NCBI GenBank assembly: GCA_018830325.1
Contig: JAHJSQ010000151.1
Span: 1 to 62,328, forward strand
Source: Gammaproteobacteria bacterium
GTDB taxonomy: Bacteria; Pseudomonadota; Gammaproteobacteria; Methylococcales; Methylomonadaceae
Direction of reading: 5' to 3'
Length of the DNA stretch: 62,328 nucleotides
The notes below the pieces were generated by a model, which was not told the DNA's origin, did no database searches, and saw only the letters and a list, made by a program, of their open reading frames with translations. Both the position numbers and the translations under genes were made by a program. Position 1 is the stretch's first letter, and each line of letters begins with the position of its first letter. Of the stretch, positions 50,280-58,223 are shown piece after piece.

Positions 50280-51122
50280 TTATGAGTCCAATGCGTCGGG
50301 CTTTTTGATGGATTTCCTTTCTTCGCTTGCTAATCGACGTTCCACTTTTTTCACGTCCTCTGCGGCTGGCAGGCTTTCCGGGCGAATGCCGCGTTCCAGT
50401 AAGGTGTTGCGAACCGCTTTGTTGTTGGTGATGTGTTCTTTGGCAATCGCGGACTCTGTGCTCATTTGATGCTGGCGCGCATTGAAGATGGTGATTTCGG
50501 TGGCAAAATCCTTGGCCTTGAGAATAATGGTGGGAGCAAAGTCTGCTAATGGCCTTCCATCCGGAACTTTCCACTGCGATTTCATGGCTTGGGTGGATTT
50601 GCCAAACAATGCTTGATCGCCTTTACTGCGAATGGTAGCGAAGTTTTGATTGCCGCCCGTTTGTTCGTAAATGATCTGAGATAGTTCTTTTTCGGTTTCG
50701 CTGAGTTTCTTTCTGGCGGAGACGCGTTCGGCTTCCAGTAGCCGCTGTTCGATCAGTTCCGCCCGCCGGGTTTGCAAGGCGAAATAGGTTTGGGCAAAGG
50801 CGATTTCCTGTTTTTTAGGGTCGCCATTTTGGGCAATCAGATAACAGGCATAGCGGGTGAGCATGATGTCATCGATTTCCCGTTGGCTGCCTGAGCCGAG
50901 GTCGACCATTTTCCCGACGTCGGCAAAATGGTCGCAGACGTTGTGCTCCGAGACCTCACAGGCCGTTTTAGCTTTGGAAATTACGTTCAGGAAGTTATCC
51001 CATTTGCTATATCCCAGAAGAATTTGCAAATCTCGGGCTAGCCAAAATTCAACACCGTTGTCGGCTTGTTGCGCGTGGGCTTCAAAATTCTCGGTGAGGT
51101 TGTGAATTAAATCGCTTTTCAT
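50280..51122 (-). CDS. dinD: DinD-like DNA damage-inducible protein
   Basis: A 280-residue protein from ATG 51122 (the frame is open to 51164). It resembles E. coli DinD, a RecA-interacting SOS protein of similar size: FWLARDLQILLGYSKWDNFL, a BRO-N-like start, then DDIMLTRYACYLIAQNGDP, QEIAFAQTYFALQTRRAELI and FQ-poor charged helices to the end. It lies between res and mod on the same strand, 15 bases before mod, so it was probably carried with the restriction system. Its role in restriction is unknown. Confidence 0.85.
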   Translation of the reverse strand: MKSDLIHNLTENFEAHAQQADNGVEFWLARDLQILLGYSKWDNFLNVISKAKTACEVSEHNVCDHFADVGKMVDLGSGSQREIDDIMLTRYACYLIAQNGDPKKQEIAFAQTYFALQTRRAELIEQRLLEAERVSARKKLSETEKELSQIIYEQTGGNQNFATIRSKGDQALFGKSTQAMKSQWKVPDGRPLADFAPTIILKAKDFATEITIFNARQHQMSTESAIAKEHITNNKAVRNTLLERGIRPESLPAAEDVKKVERRLASEERKSIKKPDALDS

Positions 51123-51233
51123 GATCTTTGCTTGAAATTTGAGTTGAGTACCAATCCTGAACACTTAAAAAAGTGCTGTTTTCTATGTATATCGACAGGA
51201 ACATGTATAGCAAAGCGGCAAAATCTATACATA

Positions 51234-54200
51234 TCAATTTTGGCCTTGGCTAACTGCGTCCAGCAACTTGGCAAATTCGGCTTCGACCTTGGCTTCGAAG
51301 TCCGTTTCGATTTGATATACCTCGGTAAACTCTGCAAAGGCCCATCGGCCATAGGTAAGGAGGTTGTTGACACCGGGTATCCAATAGGTATCCATGGTGG
51401 CTTTTTTGTCTTTGGCGTCTTCGCGTCGATAGCCTTTAATCTCGACGATCAGATTTAGCAAGTCATCCTCGCCGTGGCCATCGTCCACGCGAACAATGAA
51501 ATCGGGCAGGTATTTACGGGTTTCCGAGCCATAGCGATAAGGCACTTCCAAGCCCAGACTATGGTTTTTGACATAAGCTTTTACTTTGGGATGTTTTTCC
51601 GCAACGCGGCAGAATTCCGCTTCCCAATCGCTATCGAGTACCACCCAATTGATGTGACAACGGTTTGCAGCGGTTTCCCAGCGATTGGTTTTAGAGGTGT
51701 TGAAACTGACGTGATTCGTTGAACCAGTGGGATTGTAAGGATCTAGCACGGCTTTGATTGGACGCGTACCGACCAATGTTCGGGTGATGGCGGCGGTAAT
51801 GCGTTCGCAAGCCATGTCTGCCAGTTCTTGATACATCAATTGGGCCGGATAAGTGCCGCCTTTGCATTCCAGGCAGGTATCCAGCCACTGTTTCGTGATG
51901 CGTTTGAGTTGGCCAAAAAGATGTAGTTTGGCTTCGTCGCCCGGATCGCGCCACTTGGTGTAGAGCAAACGTTGAGTCAGATGGAACAATAAGCTCGACA
52001 TGCGCATGTCGCCGGTGTGGACCAAGTTAAGGTCCACGGATTCGCCGATGATGCCGGCATTTTGGGTAACGGAAGGCCCCACCAAATCAGGTGTTAATTG
52101 CAGGATGGAATCGGTATTGAATTCTGCTGTGAGACGTTCTTCCGGTAGTTCGACCCGGTAGCCCTGCACTCTGGGGAATTGAATGACCAATTGATCGCGA
52201 TCAGGTCTGACCGCTTTGACTTGAATGGTTTGTCTGGGCGGTTGCGGAGGTGCTACGACGGGTTTGGCGGTGAAGTCGAACGGTATCCCCAGAACGTCGG
52301 CATATTCGACATTGAACCGGTTTTCCTCGTTGAGTTCGTAAGATTGGCGGCGTAAGGAACGACCAATCACTTGTTCGCAAAGTAATTGGGTGCCGAAAGC
52401 GCGAACACCCAAAACGTGAGTTACCGTGTTGGCATCCCAACCCTCGGTTAGCATGGAAACTGAAACCACACAGCGAATGGATTCGCCTAATCGGCCTTCC
52501 TTGCCGACGGTGTTCATCACTTCACGTAATAGCTCTTGATCGGATAGATTCTCGGCTTGTTTGCGGTCGCCGGTACGCTCGATGATTTCGCGTCGGAAGC
52601 GTTCGATTTCGTCGCTGGCCATATTGCGAAAATTATTGTCGAGCGCTTCGCCGGATTCGAGCTGCTCACTGTCGATGAGCAACGTATTGGGCCGGGCTAA
52701 CTGATTGCCATGTTCGTCGAAGTTACGAAACAGTGGCAATCGGCCATTCACAAAACCGGATGAGCCATCCTGGTTTTCCGGACGAAAACCGGAAATGTAG
52801 TCGTAAACCAGTTTAGATGTGCTGGTGTTGTTACAAACCACGATAAAACACGGCGGCACTTTGATGCCGCTAGCCTGCCAGAGCTGGTAGGTCTCTTCGT
52901 AATGGCCGTAGAGCGCTTCCAGTGCGGTTTGTAATTCGACCGGAATACTTAAAGGATCAAGCGTTTTACCCTGGCCTCGTCCTTTTTTAGGCATTTTTTT
53001 GCCTATATGGTCCCATAGATTGCGAAATTTGGGCATTTCCGCTCCAGGAATATTGTCCGCAACCGGAACGCGCGGCAATTTGACGATGCCGCATTCGATG
53101 GCATCCATCAAGGAAAAATCGCTCATTGCCCAGGGAAATAGCGTGCCTTCGACATAACCCGACCCGCTGAGAAAGAACGGCGTTGCGGATAAATCCATTA
53201 CGCGCTGAACGCCTAATTTACGATTGACGGTTTCTAGACCGGTAATCCAGAGTCGAGCGGCTTCGCGGTTTTTTTCGGCTTCTTTCTTTTCGTCACCTTT
53301 AAGACCCTCGTCATTTTGATTAGGCTTTTCACGATAGCAGTGATGGGCTTCGTCGTTGAGTACCATAATGTTTTTCATGCCCATCAATTCCGGCATGACG
53401 CGCTGCAGCATTTGGCCTTCCGTTTCGAGCGTACTTAACGCGTCGCCTCCACGACCTTGCAATAACCGTCGATTACCTTTGGATATTTCCAAGCGCTCGC
53501 GCAATTTGAAAACATGGTAATTGGTAATGACGATTTTGGCGCGCTCTATATCGCTCAGCATGTCGCCGGGCACAATTTCACGGCTTTGGTAGTAGCTATC
53601 GGGATCGTTGGGCTGCAGCACCCTTAAACGATCACGAATGGTTAATCCCGGTGTAACGATCAAAAAACCACGCGAGAAATTTTTGCTATTGGGACGGCGT
53701 ACGGCGTTGACGGTTTGCCAAGCGATGATCATAGCCATCACTGTGGTCTTGCCTGCGCCTGTAGCAAGCTTTAATGCCAAACGCATCAAGCCGGGGTTAG
53801 CGTTTTGATTGGCTATCTCCAAGTGCTGGATGAAGCGTTTGCCTTGTTTGCCGAGCTTGGGAGCGACTTCCGTCAACCAGATAGCCGTTTCTACGGCTTC
53901 TATCTGACAGAAAAACGGCTTCACGCCATTAAATGAGTGATGACGCCAGTGCTGAAGCAAACGTGCGGTTTCAGGCGTAACTAACCAACTCGTCGGATCC
54001 GGTAGCTTGCGCCAGTCATCTATGCTTTTACGCAATTCATTGATGATTGGGGTTGGGTCATAACGCTGATCGCTTGAAGAAATTTCATCGGATTCCTCAA
54101 ATTCGAATAGCTGAGCCTGTTCGCCGGCACCTTTCCGTTTCTTCGGTTTTGGGATGGGGGTAATAAATTCTGCCCGTCGGCGCTGCTCTACAATGTGCTG

Positions 54201-54293
54201 CGTGGGTTGTCCTTTATCATCGAGTTCCCAATGCCTTGCCGGATATTCGTAAGGCGAATTGAGGATGGGCTTGCTGAAAAATTCGTTTTCCAT
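51234..54293 (-). CDS. res: Type III restriction endonuclease (Res) subunit
   Basis: A 1,019-residue ATP-dependent translocase-nuclease. It has Walker A ATGAGKTT (177-184), the DEAH box in VLNDEAHHCYREKP, motif III LSATPFFLSGSGY, motif V/VI region SMLTEGWDANTVTHVLG and QVIGRSLRR, and a C-terminal PD-(D/E)xK nuclease (YLPDFIVRVDDG ... LIVEIKGYR, near residues 940-980). It is apparently intact. It works with Mod, which supplies sequence specificity and is needed for cleavage. It is the most upstream gene of the island. Confidence 0.94.
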   Translation of the reverse strand: MENEFFSKPILNSPYEYPARHWELDDKGQPTQHIVEQRRRAEFITPIPKPKKRKGAGEQAQLFEFEESDEISSSDQRYDPTPIINELRKSIDDWRKLPDPTSWLVTPETARLLQHWRHHSFNGVKPFFCQIEAVETAIWLTEVAPKLGKQGKRFIQHLEIANQNANPGLMRLALKLATGAGKTTVMAMIIAWQTVNAVRRPNSKNFSRGFLIVTPGLTIRDRLRVLQPNDPDSYYQSREIVPGDMLSDIERAKIVITNYHVFKLRERLEISKGNRRLLQGRGGDALSTLETEGQMLQRVMPELMGMKNIMVLNDEAHHCYREKPNQNDEGLKGDEKKEAEKNREAARLWITGLETVNRKLGVQRVMDLSATPFFLSGSGYVEGTLFPWAMSDFSLMDAIECGIVKLPRVPVADNIPGAEMPKFRNLWDHIGKKMPKKGRGQGKTLDPLSIPVELQTALEALYGHYEETYQLWQASGIKVPPCFIVVCNNTSTSKLVYDYISGFRPENQDGSSGFVNGRLPLFRNFDEHGNQLARPNTLLIDSEQLESGEALDNNFRNMASDEIERFRREIIERTGDRKQAENLSDQELLREVMNTVGKEGRLGESIRCVVSVSMLTEGWDANTVTHVLGVRAFGTQLLCEQVIGRSLRRQSYELNEENRFNVEYADVLGIPFDFTAKPVVAPPQPPRQTIQVKAVRPDRDQLVIQFPRVQGYRVELPEERLTAEFNTDSILQLTPDLVGPSVTQNAGIIGESVDLNLVHTGDMRMSSLLFHLTQRLLYTKWRDPGDEAKLHLFGQLKRITKQWLDTCLECKGGTYPAQLMYQELADMACERITAAITRTLVGTRPIKAVLDPYNPTGSTNHVSFNTSKTNRWETAANRCHINWVVLDSDWEAEFCRVAEKHPKVKAYVKNHSLGLEVPYRYGSETRKYLPDFIVRVDDGHGEDDLLNLIVEIKGYRREDAKDKKATMDTYWIPGVNNLLTYGRWAFAEFTEVYQIETDFEAKVEAEFAKLLDAVSQGQN

Positions 54294-54695
54294 CTGGTTC
54301 TATTTTTCCAGTGACCGATTTGGAAGAGTCGGATAGGGTCTTGAAAGGGCTTGGTTATCAAGTGTCGGCCGAAGCTTCGAGGCAAACGCTAAACGTTTAA
54401 GACGCCGACTCATGGCTGAACTATAAAGTGCGGTACATAGTATGTCAAAAAAAACAACACACTCCGTCGATAAAAGCTTAGGCCATAAGCTCTACATATT
54501 TAAGAAAAAATTATCATTTGGTTGCGATTATAGTCATCGCGCTTCAAATTTCATTTTTTCCCCTCTCTCCCTGATGCACTGCTATTAACCTAAAAAATCA
54601 GTTGCGCATTCTCAATCCCGTTCGCCCTGAGTAAAGTAAGCTCACTTAAACGATTTTTCAATCAAAAGGAAGTAGCCTATAAGATTTACTGCCTC
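54294..54695. other. Right-hand edge of the defence island
   Basis: About 400 bases with no gene. A fragment, cgttcgccctgag (54619-54631), matches the family 3 repeat interior at about 15989-16000. No integrase, tRNA or direct repeat marks the boundary. The promoter for res must lie here, but none was identified with confidence. Confidence 0.4.
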
Positions 54696-55517
54696 TCAGA
54701 GTATCTTGACCGAACTAGGATGCCGAATCAGCATCGAAAAACGCTCCTTGGACCGATTGAGCCAACCGCGAATTTCGACTTCTTTGCCGACATATCCTTG
54801 AAGGTTTGGAAACAAGGCTAGATTGGCGCGTTCGATACGAAAATCGACGCGTTCGCCAAGCGTCAAATAAACATATTTACGCGTCGTTCTGATTTTTTTG
54901 ACGCGCCCGGAAATTCGCTGCCAACCTCTATGATTACCCGATCGAATACTCGATGCCGGCTTGATTCGGTATTCAGGCCGTCTCCAGATGCCGCGAAAGT
55001 TTTTTTCGGCTTCAGTTTGGGCGCGGAGCAGTTCGTCGCTATAACGTAAATTCGGCGGAAAAATACTGAGCGCAGCCAAGCCTAATCTAACCAGCTCTAA
55101 ATTGAGGTGCAGGCCGTCCTCGGTAAATAAATACGCAAGTGTCCGGCCGTATTTATCCTTTTGCTCGGCATCGAAAACCAAGCGTACGCGCTTGTCTTTC
55201 AATGCGTTGATTAACCACCGCCGAGCATCTTCGCCTCCTGCCTCCGCGTTTTTATTGCGTCCTTCGATCTCCGGTGAATTGATCCCGAGTAAGCGGATTT
55301 TTCTGCCGTCTGCCAGCTTCACCGTATCGCCGTCATAAACATACTGAATGCGGTGATAAGAATAACCGGGGGTTATCGTAAGACGCTCGGCGCCTTCTCG
55401 TCGTTTGTCCGAAAAATAAAATTTGCCGTTTTCATCTTGCCAGCGATAAATTTCATCGGCGCAGGCAACCGAGATACCCAGCAATAGTACAATTGATTTA
55501 AGCAAGACCTGGAGCAT
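54696..55517 (-). CDS. Secreted thermonuclease (SNase) with DUF4124 domain
   Basis: A 273-residue protein with a signal peptide (1-20, ending ACA). A DUF4124 segment (EIYRWQDENGKFYFSDK, 22-38) is followed by a staphylococcal nuclease-like domain (about 55-175). Catalytic elements are DGDTVKL, RLLGINSPE (Arg/Glu) and DKYGRTLAYLF (Arg). The C-terminal 80 residues look like an added OB-type fold (RISGRVKKIRTTRKYVYLTL). It is probably a periplasmic or secreted DNase/RNase. It lies outside the island on the same strand and is divergent from dtd. Confidence 0.9.
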   Translation of the reverse strand: MLQVLLKSIVLLLGISVACADEIYRWQDENGKFYFSDKRREGAERLTITPGYSYHRIQYVYDGDTVKLADGRKIRLLGINSPEIEGRNKNAEAGGEDARRWLINALKDKRVRLVFDAEQKDKYGRTLAYLFTEDGLHLNLELVRLGLAALSIFPPNLRYSDELLRAQTEAEKNFRGIWRRPEYRIKPASSIRSGNHRGWQRISGRVKKIRTTRKYVYLTLGERVDFRIERANLALFPNLQGYVGKEVEIRGWLNRSKERFSMLIRHPSSVKIL

Positions 55518-55601
55518 GGATTTAAGATTTAACGATTAGCCGTTATCGAGCCGGAACGCTATAATTCCGTGCCCAAAAACGCTATTGTACAGAAACATCC
55601 T

Positions 55602-56048
55602 ATGATATCCGTTATTCAACGCGTGACCCGCGCAAAAGTGACTGTCGGGCAACAAGACATCGGTGTGATCGAACGCGGCATACTCGCTCTGGTCGCAGTC
55701 GAAAAAAACGACACCGAAAAGGAAGCGGACCGTTTGCTGGAGCGAATCCTTAACTACCGCATTTTCGCCGACGCCGAGGGCAAGATGAATCTCAGTTTGC
55801 GTAACATTGACGGCGGCTTGTTATTGGTGCCGCAATTTACGCTCGCGGCAGACACCGATAGCGGCAATCGGCCCAGTTTCAGCCGAGGCGCTTCCCCCGA
55901 ACACGGTTTGACGCTCTTCAATTATTTGCAAAAAAAAGCCGTCGACTTGCATACACAGGTTCAATTCGGTCAATTCGGCGCCGACATGCAAGTCTCGTTG
56001 GTTAATGACGGGCCGGTAACCTTTAATTTAAGGGTCTCCCCCCGCTGA
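55602..56048 (+). CDS. dtd: D-aminoacyl-tRNA deacylase
   Basis: A 148-residue chirality proofreading enzyme that removes D-amino acids (and glycine) from tRNA. It has the [13 protein letters not shown] start, [13 protein letters not shown] (family SQFTL motif, with Pro instead of Ser) and NDGPVTFNL (Gly-cisPro motif). ATG 55602 is chosen because family members begin M-x-x-VIQRV; an in-frame Met lies upstream at 55569. Confidence 0.95.
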   Translation: MISVIQRVTRAKVTVGQQDIGVIERGILALVAVEKNDTEKEADRLLERILNYRIFADAEGKMNLSLRNIDGGLLLVPQFTLAADTDSGNRPSFSRGASPEHGLTLFNYLQKKAVDLHTQVQFGQFGADMQVSLVNDGPVTFNLRVSPR

Positions 56049-56073
56049 ATATTCGCGTACCTAGACGCAATGC

Positions 56074-56214
56074 CTAACCGCCGTCTTCATATTGCCGCTC
56101 AGCACGATCTTTCGCGTGTTTGGGCAACCTTGGAATATTGGCGGTTCGCAACAAAATCAAAGCACTGCCGATAATCAGAATTCCCGCCAAAAATACAAAA
56201 AACCAAGCCGCCAT
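56074..56214 (-). CDS. 46-residue single-pass membrane protein (DUF2897-like)
   Basis: A small gene, convergent with dtd. It encodes MAAWFFVFLAGILIIGSALI, then LLRTANIPRLPKHAKDRAER, ending in YEDGG. It has one N-terminal transmembrane helix followed by an Arg/Pro/Lys cytosolic tail, the layout of the short DUF2897 family of gammaproteobacteria. A weak GAGA ribosome site lies about 6-9 bases upstream. Function is unknown. Confidence 0.6.
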   Translation of the reverse strand: MAAWFFVFLAGILIIGSALILLRTANIPRLPKHAKDRAERQYEDGG

Positions 56215-56692
56215 TCAATTTCTCGCCGCATCAATAGAATCGAAAAAAAAAAGCGCCACGTCCGGGATTTATACCGCAGATCAAAATTCGGCACTGGGGT
56301 ACCCGTCAAAGGACGCCGTGAACCCAGCACCTAAATTCCATAGGTCTTTGGCAATAATACAAAAATCATGGCTTATTTAGGTGCTGGATGAATTATCCAA
56401 GACAATTAACCATGGCCAATGGGCTATGGAATTTAGGTGCTGGGTAAATACATCCATGTAGGCTCTATGTCGGCGCCATGCATGGCGCCTTCTAAGACAC
56501 TGCCGAAATTTGAAGTGCGAAAGGTATAACGAATAAATTACAACGATTTGCGGACGGATAGAACTTAAGTGATAAAATATCGTCAATTATGAATCATGAT
56601 TCGACGGCGCCGTTCCTCAAATTCGCTCCGCACCGAATCCTTTCCAATCGCTGATTATACGACTCTAACCTAATTACAACTCCAACCTAATA
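56215..56692. other. Intergenic region between the small membrane protein and trhP genes
   Basis: This 478-base gap contains the composite repeat at 56281-56513 and otherwise no gene. The bases after 56520 up to the ATG at 56693 presumably hold the promoter of the U32 gene; no clear -35/-10 pair was recognised. Confidence 0.4.
56281..56513. repeat. Composite repeat: family 2 ends around family 1 palindromes
   Basis: The ends tcaaaattcggc (56281-56292) and gccgaaatttga (56502-56513) match the unit at 58063-58192. Inside are one forward arm, cccagcacctaaatt (56323-56337), and two reverse arms, atttaggtgctgg (56375-56387) and aatttaggtgctggg (56430-56444). A tccatgtaggctctatg module and a ggcgccatgcatggcgcc perfect palindrome (56473-56490) follow. 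It shows that the two families share or nest modules. Confidence 0.7.
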
Positions 56693-58033
56693 ATGAAATC
56701 CGTTGAACTGCTTTCTCCTGCCGGAACCCTTAAAAACATGCGTTACGCTTTCGCTTACGGTGCGGACGCAGTTTATGCCGGCCAACCGCGATATAGCCTG
56801 CGCGTGCGCAATAACGACTTTCTTGCCGACAACTTAGCCAAAGGCATCGACGAAGCGCACCGGCTCGGGAAAAAGTTTTTCCTGGCGACTAATGTCATTC
56901 CGCATAATAGCAAAATCAAGACTTTCCTGGCCGATATCGCTCCGATCATCGCGATGAAACCGGACGCATTGATCATGGCGGACCCCGGCTTGATCATGAT
57001 GGTTCGAGAAAATTGGCCGGAAATGCCGGTGCATTTATCCGTGCAAGCCAATACCGTCAACTATGCCACGGTTAAATTCTGGCAACAAATCGGCGTGCAA
57101 CGGATTATTCTGTCCCGAGAATTGTCTCTCGATGAAATTGCCGAAATCCGTCAGGAATGCCCGGACATGGAGCTGGAAGTCTTCGTGCATGGCGCCCTGT
57201 GCATTGCCTATTCGGGCCGCTGCTTGCTGTCCGGATATTTTAACCACCGCGACCCAAATCAGGGTACTTGCACCAATTCCTGCCGCTGGAAATACGACAC
57301 ACTGCCCGCACATGAAAATGCCGAAGGCGATTATGTCTTGGACGGCGGCGCCTTGTCGATGTCTGAAATCAGTAATGCCAGTTGCGGCGGCGCCGAGCGC
57401 CACCCCTTAGCCGATAAGGTTTATTTTTTAGAGGAGGAAGGGCGTAAAGGCGAACTGCTGCCGGTCATGGAAGATGAAAACGGCACCTACATCATGAATT
57501 CGAAAGACCTGCGCGCGATCGAACATATTCACCGCCTGGTCGAAATCGGCGTCGATAGCCTTAAAATAGAAGGCCGTACCAAATCCCATTATTATGTAGC
57601 CCGGACCGCGCAAACCTATCGCCAAGCAATCGACGACGCACTGGCCGAACGTCCGTTTAATCCGCAATTGCTCGGCGTCTTGGAAAACCTTGCCAACCGG
57701 GGTTATACGGACGGCTTTTATCAACGCCACCACACGCATGAGCATCAAAACTACATTACCGGTTATTCGAAAAGCCATCAGCAACAATTTTGCGGTGAAA
57801 TCAGACACTTCGATTCGGCGACCGGCATGGCCGAAATCGACGTCAAAAACAAGTTTTCGGTCGGCGATAAAATTGAATTGATTTTACCCGAAGGCAACCG
57901 CGACATTATCGTCGAACATATGGAAGACCTGCACGGACATCCGATGCAAGAAGCTCTAGGCGGCGGCTACGAGGTAAAAATACCGCTACCGGAAATAAGC
58001 CCGCAACACGGACTGTTGGCGCGTTATTTTTAG
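56693..58033 (+). CDS. trhP: U32-family protein, tRNA hydroxylation type (TrhP/YegQ-like)
   Basis: A 446-residue protein, close in length to E. coli YegQ/TrhP. It opens with VELLSPAGTLKNMRYAFAYG and GADAVYAGQPRYSLRVRNND, then has VFVHGALCIAYSGRCLLSGY with GTCTNSCRWKY, the U32 signature with conserved cysteines, and SLKIEGRTKSHYYVA. TrhP acts in prephenate-dependent hydroxylation of uridine 34 in tRNA. The older label collagenase/peptidase U32 is less likely for this subfamily. Confidence 0.9.
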   Translation: MKSVELLSPAGTLKNMRYAFAYGADAVYAGQPRYSLRVRNNDFLADNLAKGIDEAHRLGKKFFLATNVIPHNSKIKTFLADIAPIIAMKPDALIMADPGLIMMVRENWPEMPVHLSVQANTVNYATVKFWQQIGVQRIILSRELSLDEIAEIRQECPDMELEVFVHGALCIAYSGRCLLSGYFNHRDPNQGTCTNSCRWKYDTLPAHENAEGDYVLDGGALSMSEISNASCGGAERHPLADKVYFLEEEGRKGELLPVMEDENGTYIMNSKDLRAIEHIHRLVEIGVDSLKIEGRTKSHYYVARTAQTYRQAIDDALAERPFNPQLLGVLENLANRGYTDGFYQRHHTHEHQNYITGYSKSHQQQFCGEIRHFDSATGMAEIDVKNKFSVGDKIELILPEGNRDIIVEHMEDLHGHPMQEALGGGYEVKIPLPEISPQHGLLARYF

Positions 58034-58062
58034 GACTTGGTCATAAATATACCCGTCGTAGC

Positions 58063-58192
58063 TCAAAATTCGGCGCCTGGGTGTCCGCTAAAGGACGCCG
58101 TGAATACGTCCATGTAGGCTCTATGCCAGCTCCATGCTGGCAAAGCCTTTATCGGACACCCAGGCGCCTCCTCTGGCACTGCCGAAATTTGA
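58063..58192. repeat. Inverted-repeat unit, family 2, with long internal stem
   Basis: Ends tcaaaattcggc (58063-58074) and gccgaaatttga (58181-58192). Inside is a perfect 16-base inverted repeat, ggcgcctgggtgtccg (58072-58087) and its complement (58153-58168), enclosing the acgtccatgtaggctctatg module and a tgccagc/gctggca hairpin. It lies between two convergent genes, so transcripts entering from either side could form a strong stem. Confidence 0.7.
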
Positions 58193-58223
58193 AGTGCGAA
58201 AGATATAACGCAACCATAAGCTT

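Noticed and set aside
32230-54695. Prophage or integrative element carrying the defence genes
   Set aside because: No integrase, phage structural genes, tRNA target or flanking direct repeat could be seen at either edge.
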